Shown here: piece by piece, positions 1-7,440 of the stretch | Layout of the letters: each line of letters begins with the position of its first letter | How positions within the stretch are numbered: position 1 is the first letter of the stretch | NCBI GenBank assembly: GCA_900549865.1 | Contig: URPU01000003.1 | Coordinates: 1 to 53,779, forward strand | Length of the DNA stretch: 53,779 bases | Direction: 5' to 3' | Origin: an uncultured Eubacteriales bacterium | GTDB lineage: Bacteria > Bacillota > Clostridia > Oscillospirales > Oscillospiraceae | Position numbers and translations under genes: made by a program | The notes under the pieces: model-generated | What the model was told of the DNA's origin: nothing | The model's input: only the letters and a program-made list of their open reading frames with translations | Databases searched by the model: none

Positions 1-70
1 CGGACAACAGAGGCGCAGAACGCAGCGAAGCTTTCTCGAAAAAGTGGCAATGCCACTTTTTCGACAGTCT
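1..70. repeat. Dispersed intergenic repeat, copy 1 (cut by window start)
   Basis: These 70 bases match 38401-38470 at 68 of 70 positions. The copy holds a perfect 13-bp hairpin at 36-64 (arms TCGAAAAAGTGGC, loop AAT). Its A-run and T-run arms make it look like a bidirectional terminator. The left part of the unit, seen in the copies near 8305 and 38357, lies outside the window. No coding sequence fits here. Confidence 0.8.
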
Positions 71-71
71 C

Positions 72-115
72 AGCCCAGCGGCTTTGCGCATAAGGCAAAG
101 CCGCTGGGCTTTTTC
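72..115 (+). terminator. Intrinsic terminator, plus strand
   Basis: A 16-bp perfect stem (72-87 with 95-110) and a 7-base loop are followed by a T-run at 110-115. It would end a plus-strand gene left of the window. It abuts the stop codon of the minus-strand sensor kinase. Confidence 0.8.
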
Positions 116-1381
116 TCACAGCACGGCAGTGAATTCAAACACGCCGTTTTCCGCGCGGAAGCGGCACACGCCGCCGGACTTGTCCACGACGCGCTGAACG
201 CTCTTCGCGCCGAAGCCGTGCCCGTCCTCGCCGGTTTTGGGCAGGCCGTTTTCAAAGACGACCTCCGCGGCGCAGGGGTTGCTGATGCAGATGCACAGCT
301 TGCCGTTTTTCGTGTGCACGGCGACGGAGATATACTTCTCCATGCCGTCGGGCAGGGCGGCGTTCGCGTTTATGGCGTTTTCAAAGACGTTGGCGAAGAG
401 ACTGCACAGATCTGTCTCGGGCAGGGAGGTGCTGCTTCCGGCCTGCACGGCCACATCACAGCGTATGCCGAGGCTCTCCGCGCGGTCGATGTACGCCGAC
501 AGAAGAAGGTCCAGCGCCTCACAGCTGCAATAGCGGCGCACGGCGGCGCTGCCGATCTGCTCGGAAATGCTGCGGATGTACTGCTGCGCCTTTTCGGTGT
601 CTCCGCCGGCGATGCAGTTGGATATGTATTGCAGATGGTGGTGCATGTCGTGGCGGTAGACGGCGAGCTTGTCCTGCGCCTGACGGTATTTGTCTATCTC
701 CTTTTCCGCGTGCTTTGCCGACACCTCATACGCCAGCTTTTCAAGCTGGAGCTCGCTCTGGCGGCTGACGATCTCGATATAGCGGATGTAAAAGACGAAG
801 TACATGATGACTATCAGCGTGCTCATCCACTCCGCCATGGCCGCGCTGCCGCAGTACATCAGATTGCTGTACACCGTTATCACATAGTCGTACACATAGT
901 ACATCAGCGAAATGGCGACGAAGAAGAGCTGCACCTGACGGCTCTCCAGACGGAGCTTACGCATATGCGGCGACACGGCCCCGGTCACGAGCAGCAGCAA
1001 AGGGATCGTCACGGCGATCTGCACCGCAAGAGAGACCTGCGGACTGCCGGAAAAGAAGCTTGCGATCAGCGTGCCGCACCACTTGCGCGGGATGCAGAAC
1101 AGATAGGCCGACAGCACGGATATCATCGCCATCAGCACGGAGCTTTTATACCGGAAAATGAGGATGAGAAACAGCGGCAGATGTATCACCAGCGGGTAGA
1201 GCTTGAAAAGCTCATCCTCACCGAAGAGGAAGAACACGGCGATCTGAAGCGCGAGCAGCATCAGATACGTGGTGAAGTACTGCCGCCGAGCCTGCCGGAA
1301 GCGTATCCCGGCAAAGGACAGCGTCAGCGCCTCGCCGAACAGCAGCACGAAGGCGAAATTGATCAGCACAAGATGATTCAC
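116..1381 (-). CDS. Sensor histidine kinase, AgrC/LytS-like GHKL type
   Basis: A 421-residue membrane sensor kinase that would phosphorylate the LytTR regulator encoded just upstream. The first 200 residues form about six hydrophobic segments. A coiled linker (about 205-240) follows, then an H-box with YRHDMHHHLQ (His244 the likely phospho-acceptor). The GHKL ATPase domain shows an N-box NVFENAINA (331-339) and a glycine box GHGFGAKSV (387-395). The start overlaps the regulator's stop by 4 bases (ATGA), so the two are translationally coupled. This architecture is typical of kinases paired with LytTR regulators and sensing peptides or small molecules. The ligand here is unknown; the divergent TRAP operon suggests it may be the transported acid. 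Confidence 0.88.
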   Translation of the reverse strand: MNHLVLINFAFVLLFGEALTLSFAGIRFRQARRQYFTTYLMLLALQIAVFFLFGEDELFKLYPLVIHLPLFLILIFRYKSSVLMAMISVLSAYLFCIPRKWCGTLIASFFSGSPQVSLAVQIAVTIPLLLLVTGAVSPHMRKLRLESRQVQLFFVAISLMYYVYDYVITVYSNLMYCGSAAMAEWMSTLIVIMYFVFYIRYIEIVSRQSELQLEKLAYEVSAKHAEKEIDKYRQAQDKLAVYRHDMHHHLQYISNCIAGGDTEKAQQYIRSISEQIGSAAVRRYCSCEALDLLLSAYIDRAESLGIRCDVAVQAGSSTSLPETDLCSLFANVFENAINANAALPDGMEKYISVAVHTKNGKLCICISNPCAAEVVFENGLPKTGEDGHGFGAKSVQRVVDKSGGVCRFRAENGVFEFTAVL

Positions 1382-2100
1382 AGCGTTCTGCCCCCGTTCA
1401 GATAGTATTCCATGTATTTTTCCTTCACAAGCTGATACTTCGCGCGCGAGATCGGGATGCGCACGCCGTTTTTCAGCAGTATTTCCTTCATGCTTATCCG
1501 CTCGACATAGTCGAGGTTTATGACGTATGAGCGGTGCGGCTGGACGAAATTCGGATATTCCGTCATTGCTGCGGCGGTCTCAAAAAACTGGCCGCTGCTT
1601 TTCAGCACCGTGCCGTTTGCAAGCGTGTACAGCACCTCCTTGCGGGAGGCCTCGCAGCAGCACAGCCTGTCCAGCTCAAAGCGCACTATACCCTCGCCCG
1701 TTTTCAGCATCAGGCTTTTCCTCCGGCCCAAGGCGGCAATGACGCGCTCCAGAACGGAGAAGAGCTTGCGCTTGTCCACGGGCTTTAGCATGTAGTAAAA
1801 CGCGTCCACATCGTAGCTGTCCACGGCGAAGTCCATGGAGGACGTGACGAACACTATCTTTATGCCGCGGTCGGCCGCGCGAAGCTCCCGCGCCGTCTGT
1901 ATGCCGTTTAGCGCCGGCATCATCACGTCCAGAAACGCCGCGTCGAACGGCGCTCTCATATGCGCGTCGATAAAATCCACGGCGCTGTCGAAGCAGGTGC
2001 ATGAAACGCCCTGCCCGGATGCGGCGGAGTACTCTTCAATACATTGAGAAAGTTTTGACAATTCGGCTTTTTCATCGTCGCATAGGGCAATACGTATCAT
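1378..2100 (-). CDS. Response regulator, CheY-like receiver plus LytTR DNA-binding domain
   Basis: A 240-residue regulator. The receiver domain carries acidic residues CDDE near the N-terminus, phospho-acceptor Asp58 in AFLDVMMP, and the conserved KP near residue 107. A LytTR domain (about 140-235) binds DNA; typical motifs are FVQPHRSYVINLDYV and the following basic strand. An in-frame extension of 11 residues is open upstream. The start at 2100 was chosen because GGAGG lies 6 bases before that ATG. It is the first gene of a two-gene operon with the kinase and is divergent from dctP. An 11-base direct repeat at 2131-2162 lies 31-62 bases upstream and is a candidate binding site. Confidence 0.9.
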   Translation of the reverse strand: MIRIALCDDEKAELSKLSQCIEEYSAASGQGVSCTCFDSAVDFIDAHMRAPFDAAFLDVMMPALNGIQTARELRAADRGIKIVFVTSSMDFAVDSYDVDAFYYMLKPVDKRKLFSVLERVIAALGRRKSLMLKTGEGIVRFELDRLCCCEASRKEVLYTLANGTVLKSSGQFFETAAAMTEYPNFVQPHRSYVINLDYVERISMKEILLKNGVRIPISRAKYQLVKEKYMEYYLNGGRTL

Positions 2101-2130
2101 AAAAGTCCTCCGTGCGGATATGTGGCGGTG

Positions 2131-2162
2131 CATTTCGTTCCAAATATACTACATCTCGTTCC
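2131..2162. promoter_or_regulatory. Candidate LytTR site: two CAT(T/C)TCGTTCC repeats, 21-base period
   Basis: CATTTCGTTCC at 2131-2141 and CATCTCGTTCC at 2152-2162 differ at one base and are exactly 21 bases apart. LytTR regulators bind pairs of roughly 9-base direct repeats about 21-22 bases apart. The site lies between the divergent regulator and the TRAP operon. Confidence 0.5.
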
Positions 2163-2308
2163 TCTTAGCAACATAATCGAAAAATTTATGGTAAGTTAAC
2201 AGCGAAAGCTGAAATATAAACGCGAAAAAGAAATGCATTTACACATATCGTGCTGAAAGCCCGCGGGCTTTTACAATAAAAAAGAAAAGGAAAAACAGGA
2301 GGAAAACA

Positions 2309-3358
2309 ATGAAAAAGCTAATTTCCATCGCACTGTGCCTCATCATGGCAGCAGCGCTGCTTGCCGGCTGCGGCAGCAGCAACAGCAGCACCCCGGCGTC
2401 CGGCGACGCGGCGGCCACGGCCTCTTCCGTGACGCCGAAGATATTCAAGGTCAGCCACTCCTTCCTGCCCGATCAGCCCACCCATATCGTGCTGACCGAG
2501 GCGGCGGAGAACATCAAGGAACGCACCAACGGCGAGATCATCCTTGAGGTCTACCCCAACTATGAGATAGCCTGCGGCCCCGACGCATTTGAGCAGATCG
2601 TCCGCGACTCGTACTTCATCAGCGTGTTCGCCGCCTCCGGCATGGCCGACTACGTTCCCGACTGCTATGTTTACGACACCCCCTTCGCCTATAATGACAC
2701 GGCCGAATATGCCGCCATGGCGCAGACCGATTTCGCCAAGGAGATAATGGCGGAGGCCGAGGCGAAGGACATTAAGATCCTCGCCCTTGACTGGGCCTAC
2801 GGAGCGCGCTGCTTCGGCACCACCGACAAGCCCATCTACAGCGCCGAGGACGTGAAGGGCCTCAAGATCCGCATCCCCAGCAATCAGGTCCTCACCACCA
2901 TGGTCAACGCGCTTGGCGCATCCCCCATCCCCATGCCCTGGAGCGACGTCTACTCCGGCCTTGAGACCGGCGTTGTGGACGGCCTTGAGGCCAGCCTCGG
3001 CGACTATGTGGACAACCAGTTCTGGGAGGTCATCAAGTACATCACTCTCGACAACCACGTCATAGGCAACGAGGCCGTTGCGATGTCCGCAAAGGTGTTC
3101 AATGAGGAGCTCACGCCCGAGCAGCAGCAGATCTTCGTCGAGGAGTTTGCCGCCGCCGGTGAGAAGTACCGCGAGATGTACAATGCGGCCGAGGAGAAGG
3201 CCAAGAAGACCCTTGAGGAGCACGGCGTGACGATCATCGAGCCGGACATGGAATCCTTCCGCGCGCTGGTCGTTCCGGCGATGGAGGGCTCTCTCCCCGG
3301 CGTTTCCGAGGGAGTCTATGAGAGAATGGCGGCCGCACTGGAGACCATACGCAAGTAA
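2309..3358 (+). CDS. dctP: TRAP transporter solute-binding lipoprotein (DctP family)
   Basis: A 349-residue extracytoplasmic receptor of a TRAP transporter, capturing an organic acid outside the membrane. The signal peptide ends in LAGC (lipidated Cys21), followed by a short Ser/Ala linker. The DctP fold is indicated by the central LKIRIPSN segment, which holds the Arg that normally pairs with a substrate carboxylate. It is followed by PMPWSDVYSGLETGVVDGLE, a hallmark of the family. AGGAGG lies just before the ATG. It is the first gene of dctP-dctQ-dctM-patatin. A perfect 14-bp hairpin follows before dctQ and may favour receptor over membrane subunits. Substrate cannot be read from sequence; C4-dicarboxylates, other 2-oxo or sugar acids are all possible. 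Confidence 0.93.
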   Translation: MKKLISIALCLIMAAALLAGCGSSNSSTPASGDAAATASSVTPKIFKVSHSFLPDQPTHIVLTEAAENIKERTNGEIILEVYPNYEIACGPDAFEQIVRDSYFISVFAASGMADYVPDCYVYDTPFAYNDTAEYAAMAQTDFAKEIMAEAEAKDIKILALDWAYGARCFGTTDKPIYSAEDVKGLKIRIPSNQVLTTMVNALGASPIPMPWSDVYSGLETGVVDGLEASLGDYVDNQFWEVIKYITLDNHVIGNEAVAMSAKVFNEELTPEQQQIFVEEFAAAGEKYREMYNAAEEKAKKTLEEHGVTIIEPDMESFRALVVPAMEGSLPGVSEGVYERMAAALETIRK

Positions 3359-3382
3359 CGCTCACACCGGCGATACACTCAA

Positions 3383-3416
3383 CTGCCCAAAAGGCCCAGC
3401 GCGGCCTTTTGGGCAG
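3383..3416 (+). terminator. Intercistronic hairpin between dctP and dctQ
   Basis: A perfect 14-bp stem (3383-3396 with 3403-3416) and a 6-base loop, with no clear T-run. It probably stabilises the dctP transcript or attenuates read-through. Confidence 0.55.
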
Positions 3417-3441
3417 CCGGATTTAAGAAAGGCTGAAAACA

Positions 3442-3927
3442 TTGAAAAAATTCATAAAGAATCTGGACATGATCTTCGGCTGTACGGGGCTGGTGCTCAT
3501 CATTCTCATGACGTTCATCAACGTCGTATGCCGCTATTCATTCGGCTTCATCATCACGCCGTTTGAGGAGATCTCGCTCATACTCTTCGTGTGGTGCTGC
3601 TACATCGGCGCATCCATCAGCTTCCGCAACGACGGGCACATCGCCATCGACGCGATATACGGCCTCATGCCGCCGCTTATGAAAAAGATAGTGGACGTGC
3701 TCATCGACCTTATATGCACTGCCACGTGCATCTATACGACGTACCTTGCGGTCGTCATCTGCGCCAACCTCGGCGCGAAGGTGACGGCGTACCTGCGCCT
3801 GCCCTTCATCGTTTACGATGCCGCGATAGTCGTGGGCTTCGCGCTGATGAGCGTGTACAGCGTCATAAAGCTGGTAAACAGAATAAAGGGTCTGCTTCGC
3901 CCCGGCGACGGGCAGAGCGGCGAATGA
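3442..3927 (+). CDS. dctQ: TRAP transporter small membrane subunit (DctQ)
   Basis: A 161-residue protein with four predicted membrane helices, the usual DctQ size. It is the small integral subunit that partners DctM. Family features include the NVVCRYSFGFIITPFEEIS stretch and the following FVWCCYIGASISFRNDGHIAID segment. Translation starts at TTG (3442), placed by the Shine-Dalgarno-like AAGAAAGG 10 bases upstream; no in-frame ATG fits as well. It lies 83 bases after dctP, with a hairpin between, and 13 bases before dctM. Confidence 0.92.
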   Translation: MKKFIKNLDMIFGCTGLVLIILMTFINVVCRYSFGFIITPFEEISLILFVWCCYIGASISFRNDGHIAIDAIYGLMPPLMKKIVDVLIDLICTATCIYTTYLAVVICANLGAKVTAYLRLPFIVYDAAIVVGFALMSVYSVIKLVNRIKGLLRPGDGQSGE

Positions 3928-3940
3928 TGGGGGGATACAT

Positions 3941-5245
3941 TTGGCTGGGATAACTTTTACAAGCTATATTCCGCTTATACTGGTGCTGGTGCTCTTCTTC
4001 CTCAAGGTGCCTGTGGCGATATCGCTTATAGCTTCTTCTCTCGTATATTTTACGTTTATCAACACCTCGATGGCACCGGACCTTGCGCTTCAGAACATGA
4101 TAAGCGGGCTGAACTCCTTCCCGGTGCTGGCGGTGCCTTTTTTCATCACGGCCGGCGTCGTGATGAACTATTCCGGTATAAGCACAAGGCTGCTTAAATT
4201 CGCGGATCTTGTCGTCGGCCATCTGCCGGGCAGCCTCGGTCATGTCAATGTGCTTCTCAGCACGCTCATGGGCGGCATCTCCGGCTCCAGCAACGCCGAC
4301 GCCGCCATGCAGTGCAAGATACTCGTGCCCGAAATGGTCAAGCGCGGCTACTCCAAGGAGTTCTCCGCCGCAGTGACGGCGTCCTCGTCGCTCATCCCGT
4401 CCATTATCCCGCCCGGAATGGTGCTGCTGTTCTACGCGACGGTCGCAAAGCAGTCCGTGGGCAAGCTGTTCATGGCGGGCTACATCCCCGGCCTCATGCT
4501 GTGCGTGGCCATGATGATAGTCGTGGCGATAGAGGCCAAGAAGAGCGGCTACGGCAAGACGCGTGAAACGCGCGCCACCTTCCCCGAGGTCGTCAGGGGC
4601 CTGTGTGCGGCGATACTCGCGCTGTTCATGCCGCTTGGCCTGCTGATGGGCCTGCGCTTCGGCATGTTCACCGCCACCGAGGGCGGCGCGATGTGCGTCA
4701 TATACTGCATCATCGTCGGCGCGGTGTTTTATAAGGAGCTAAAGCTCTGCCACATTGCGCCCATCATGAAGGAGTCGCTCATCTCCACTGCGGAGGTCAT
4801 GTTCATCCTCATCGGCGCGAACCTCTTCGGCTATTATCTGAGCTGGGAGCGCATCCCCTACACCCTTTCGCAGTTCCTGATAACCACACTTCAGAACAAG
4901 TATGTGTTCCTCATCGTCATAAACATCTTCCTGCTCATCGCGGGCATGTTCGTGGAAGCCGCGCCCATGATAATCATCCTTGTGCCGCTGCTGCTAGAGC
5001 CGATAAAGCTGCTGGGCATCGACCCCATCCACTTCGGCCTCATCGTCGTGCTCAATCTCCAGATCGGCGGCCTGACGCCTCCGTTCGGCTCAATGATGTA
5101 CATCGTGTGCTCGGTATTGAAGATCCCGATAACGAAGTTCGTCAAGGCGAATATACCCTTCTATATTGCGATACTCATCGTCCTGATGATCTGCACCTTC
5201 CTGCCGGACGTCGTCATGTTCATCCCGAACCTGCTGTACGGCTGA
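3941..5245 (+). CDS. dctM: TRAP transporter large permease subunit (DctM)
   Basis: A 434-residue, very hydrophobic protein with about 12 helices, full length for DctM. It forms the Na+-coupled transport channel. Recognisable segments are PFFITAGVVMNYSGIS, the HVNVLLSTLMGGISGSSNADAA loop and PPGMVLLFYATVA. Near the C-terminus is QIGGLTPPFGSMMYIVCSV. It starts at TTG (3941), 13 bases after dctQ, with GGGGGAT upstream. With dctP and dctQ it makes a complete three-component importer. Confidence 0.94.
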   Translation: MAGITFTSYIPLILVLVLFFLKVPVAISLIASSLVYFTFINTSMAPDLALQNMISGLNSFPVLAVPFFITAGVVMNYSGISTRLLKFADLVVGHLPGSLGHVNVLLSTLMGGISGSSNADAAMQCKILVPEMVKRGYSKEFSAAVTASSSLIPSIIPPGMVLLFYATVAKQSVGKLFMAGYIPGLMLCVAMMIVVAIEAKKSGYGKTRETRATFPEVVRGLCAAILALFMPLGLLMGLRFGMFTATEGGAMCVIYCIIVGAVFYKELKLCHIAPIMKESLISTAEVMFILIGANLFGYYLSWERIPYTLSQFLITTLQNKYVFLIVINIFLLIAGMFVEAAPMIIILVPLLLEPIKLLGIDPIHFGLIVVLNLQIGGLTPPFGSMMYIVCSVLKIPITKFVKANIPFYIAILIVLMICTFLPDVVMFIPNLLYG

Positions 5246-5267
5246 GCGCCGCGGGAGTGAAAGCAAT

Positions 5268-6122
5268 ATGAAAAAGCTATCGGAAATGAATGTCGGCCTC
5301 GTCCTCTCCGGCGGCGGCGCGAAGGGCGCGTATCAGATAGGTATGCTGCGCGCGCTGGAGGAGCTTGGCATAAGCCGGCAGATAAGCGTCATATCCGGCA
5401 CGTCCATCGGCGCGTTCAACGCGCTTGCCTACGCTGTTGGCGGAACTGAGAAAATGCGCGACATCATGACGCACTTCTTTGCCTGCTATGAGCGCGGCAT
5501 GGATAATGACGAGGCCACGCTTGCCCGCGCGAAGGAAAACGTCCTCGCCGGGCGCACCGGCATGGAGGAATTCATAAGCGACCCCGCCTACCGGCGCAGC
5601 GACTCCGCGCCGCTTGCGGAGTATATGCGCGCCTCCCTGCCGGATGCGCTTCTGGCGGACTATAAGCTGCGCGTGCTTGCCTGCGCGTACTCGCTGGAGG
5701 ATGCCCGCCCGCAGTATTTCACGCTGAACGGCCTGCCGGGCGAGGAGCAGCGGCAGCTCGTCCTTGCAAGCGGCAGCCTCGCCTTCGTCTATCCGCCCAT
5801 TGCCTACGGCGGACGGCACTATCTCGACGGGGGAGAGATCCCCGAAATATGCCCCAACGGCGCGCCGGAGGACAAGATACCGCTCAGACCCATCGCAGAC
5901 GCGGGGCTTGACGCCATAATCGTCAGCTTCCTCATCGCGTCGGACACCGTGGACACGGGCCTTGTGCCGCCCGGCACCGGCTATCATGAGCTTCGCCCCA
6001 GCGTTCCGCTGGAGGCCTATCCCGGCGCGGGCACGCTGGACTTCTCGCCGGAAAAGCTCGCCTCGCATGAGGCGCTCGGCTACGCCGACACGCTGCGCCA
6101 CTTCGCACAGCACGCGCTTTGA
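5268..6122 (+). CDS. Patatin-like phospholipase/acyl hydrolase
   Basis: A 284-residue cytoplasmic patatin-family hydrolase. The glycine-rich oxyanion hole GGGAKG is at residues 15-20 and the nucleophile elbow GTSIG has Ser46. The partner Asp187 lies in YLDGGEIPE (a DGG version of the usual DG(A/G)). The Ser-Asp dyad is therefore complete. No signal peptide is present. It begins 22 bases after dctM and is probably cotranscribed with the TRAP genes. The link to transport is unclear; a lipid or acyl ester is the expected substrate class. A strong hairpin follows the gene. Confidence 0.9.
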   Translation: MKKLSEMNVGLVLSGGGAKGAYQIGMLRALEELGISRQISVISGTSIGAFNALAYAVGGTEKMRDIMTHFFACYERGMDNDEATLARAKENVLAGRTGMEEFISDPAYRRSDSAPLAEYMRASLPDALLADYKLRVLACAYSLEDARPQYFTLNGLPGEEQRQLVLASGSLAFVYPPIAYGGRHYLDGGEIPEICPNGAPEDKIPLRPIADAGLDAIIVSFLIASDTVDTGLVPPGTGYHELRPSVPLEAYPGAGTLDFSPEKLASHEALGYADTLRHFAQHAL

Positions 6123-6142
6123 GGCGGAGACATATGTAAGCA

Positions 6143-6176
6143 CACCCCCGTGGGCGGCGCGCCGCCCACGGGGGTG
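6143..6176 (+). terminator. Terminator-like hairpin after the patatin gene
   Basis: A perfect 16-bp GC-rich stem (CACCCCCGTGGGCGGC and its complement) with a 2-base loop, followed by AATGTTTTG. It separates the TRAP/patatin operon from the methyltransferase gene. Confidence 0.7.
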
Positions 6177-6214
6177 AATGTTTTGCCGTCGCGGCAAAGT
6201 CCGATATATTTGCT

Positions 6215-6242
6215 TTGTTTTTCCGCGCACGCGTGATATAAT
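6215..6242 (+). promoter_or_regulatory. Sigma-A promoter for the RNA methyltransferase gene
   Basis: TTGTTT (6215-6220), a 16-base spacer, then TATAAT (6237-6242) preceded by TGA (extended -10). The gene starts 34 bases downstream. Confidence 0.7.
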
Positions 6243-6275
6243 CGGCGCAGAGAAACGAAAAGGAGCGCATACACC

Positions 6276-7094
6276 ATGCCGAATATTATAGAGATCACGG
6301 ATTTCTCCGCGCCGGAGCTTGACATATACGCGCGCCTGACGGAAAACCAGCTCGTCAACCGCGCCGACCCCGCGCACGCGATGTTCATCGCGGAAAGCCC
6401 CGTGGTGATAGGGCGCGCGCTCGACGCGGGGTGCAGGCCGGTGTCCTTCCTGATGGAGACGAAGCACGTCACTGGGAAGGGGCGCGAGCTTATAGAGCGC
6501 TGCGGCGATGTGCCGGTGTACGCCGCGCCCCTGGAGGTGCTGACGCGCCTGACGGGCTTTCACCTGACGCGCGGGATGCTCTGCGCGATGTACCGCCCCG
6601 CGCTGCCTGAGGCCTCGGCGCTGTGCCGGAACGCCCGGCGCGTGGCCGTACTTGAGAACGTGATGAACCCGACGAATATCGGCGCTATCTTCCGTTCCGC
6701 GGCGGCGCTGGGGATGGACGCCGTGCTGCTGACCAGCGCCGGGAGCGACCCGCTTTACCGCCGTGCCGTGCGCGTGAGCATGGGCACGGTGTTTCAGGTG
6801 CCGTGGACGTATCTTCCGCAGGACGCGGACTGGACGGCGCTGCTGCATGAGGAGGGCTTCGTCACGGCGGCGATGGCCCTGCGCGACGACTCCGTCAGCA
6901 TCGCGGATGCGCGCCTTGCCGGGATAGAGAAGCTTGCCGTCGTGCTGGGCACGGAGGGAGACGGCCTTGCCGCGGACACCATCGCCCGCTGCGATTATAC
7001 CGTGCGCATCCCCATGTCGCACGGCGTGGACTCGCTCAACGTCGCGGCGGCAAGCGCCGTCGCGTTTTATCAGTTGGGAACACTGGCGAAATAA
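6276..7094 (+). CDS. SpoU/TrmH-family RNA 2'-O-methyltransferase
   Basis: A 272-residue SAM-dependent methyltransferase acting on tRNA or 23S rRNA ribose. The three SpoU motifs are present. Motif 1 is NPTNIGAIFRSAAALG, motif 2 is VLGTEGDGL, and motif 3 is IPMSHGVDSLNVAAASAVAF at the C-terminus, which forms the trefoil-knot cofactor site. The N-terminal 100 residues match the RNA-binding extension seen in TrmH/RlmB-type proteins (MFIAESPVVIGRALDAG). AGGAG precedes the ATG and the gene has its own promoter. The exact modified nucleotide cannot be assigned. Confidence 0.9.
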   Translation: MPNIIEITDFSAPELDIYARLTENQLVNRADPAHAMFIAESPVVIGRALDAGCRPVSFLMETKHVTGKGRELIERCGDVPVYAAPLEVLTRLTGFHLTRGMLCAMYRPALPEASALCRNARRVAVLENVMNPTNIGAIFRSAAALGMDAVLLTSAGSDPLYRRAVRVSMGTVFQVPWTYLPQDADWTALLHEEGFVTAAMALRDDSVSIADARLAGIEKLAVVLGTEGDGLAADTIARCDYTVRIPMSHGVDSLNVAAASAVAFYQLGTLAK

Positions 7095-7159
7095 AATATT
7101 TCCCGGGAAAACCGAAGCGGCTTCCGGAACGCCATGCGGACAGAGAATTCCGCGGCGAA

Positions 7160-7228
7160 AAGCAAAAGGGCAACCAATACATCCCGCGCATTGGCAAGCA
7201 ATGCGGAAAGTGGATATAAGGTTGCCCT
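7160..7228 (-). ncRNA. Candidate small RNA B (about 69 nt)
   Basis: On the minus strand the transcript would begin near 7228 with AGGGCAACC, which pairs perfectly with GGTTGCCCT at the 3' end (plus positions 7220-7228 with 7167-7175). Inside is a second helix, CGCATTG/CAATGCG, with loop CTTGC, and a short ATCC/GGAT helix between them. The 3' side continues TTTTGCTTTT, compatible with termination. The promoter at 7234-7262 places the start within a base or two of the closing stem. I do not recognise an RNA family. No plausible ORF is present. Confidence 0.45.
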
Positions 7229-7233
7229 AACAT

Positions 7234-7262
7234 ATTATACCATGGCATTTTACAAAAAGCAA
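7234..7262 (-). promoter_or_regulatory. Minus-strand promoter for candidate RNA B
   Basis: Read on the minus strand: TTGCTT (7262-7257), a 17-base spacer, TATAAT (7239-7234). The predicted start is at about 7228. Confidence 0.6.
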
Positions 7263-7270
7263 TATTTGAG

Positions 7271-7344
7271 TAAAAAATACCGTCGAGGACATCATTAGCT
7301 CAACCGGGTATCATCCGGAAGTCTAAATTCCTTGACGATATTTC
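7271..7344 (-). ncRNA. Candidate small RNA A (about 74 nt)
   Basis: The minus-strand transcript would start near 7344. A 14-position closing stem pairs 7330-7343 with 7275-7288 (one mismatch, one wobble). It encloses TTAG/CTAA and CCGG/CCGG helices. The 3' end is a run of six or more T (7277-7272), as in an intrinsic terminator. It has its own strong promoter and the same overall design and size as candidate RNA B, next in line on the same strand. No known RNA class is recognised. Confidence 0.45.
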
Positions 7345-7350
7345 TATAAC

Positions 7351-7379
7351 ATTATATCACTAATAGAATAGAAAAACAA
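7351..7379 (-). promoter_or_regulatory. Minus-strand promoter for candidate RNA A
   Basis: Read on the minus strand: TTGTTT (7379-7374), 17-base spacer ending in TGA, TATAAT (7356-7351). This is one of the best sigma-A promoter matches in the left segment, yet no ORF follows. Confidence 0.65.
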
Positions 7380-7440
7380 TACCGGTGCGCCGGTTATGGG
7401 CATTCGACATTGGAACAGAAAAAGCGGCGCACGGGCTTGC

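Noticed and set aside
44..1405. 453-codon plus-strand frame opposite the first sensor kinase
   Set aside because: The minus-strand frame has H, N and G boxes and is coupled to the regulator; the plus frame is compositionally odd and featureless.
5277..7022. 581-codon open frame on the minus strand
   Set aside because: It runs opposite to the patatin and SpoU methyltransferase genes, which have intact motifs. Its protein is Arg/His/Gly-rich without domains, a common shadow in GC-rich DNA.
7167..7228. Intrinsic terminator of the methyltransferase gene only
   Set aside because: The unit is too long and branched, lies 70-130 bases beyond the stop, and has its own minus-strand promoter at the correct spacing. 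A plus-strand role cannot be fully excluded.
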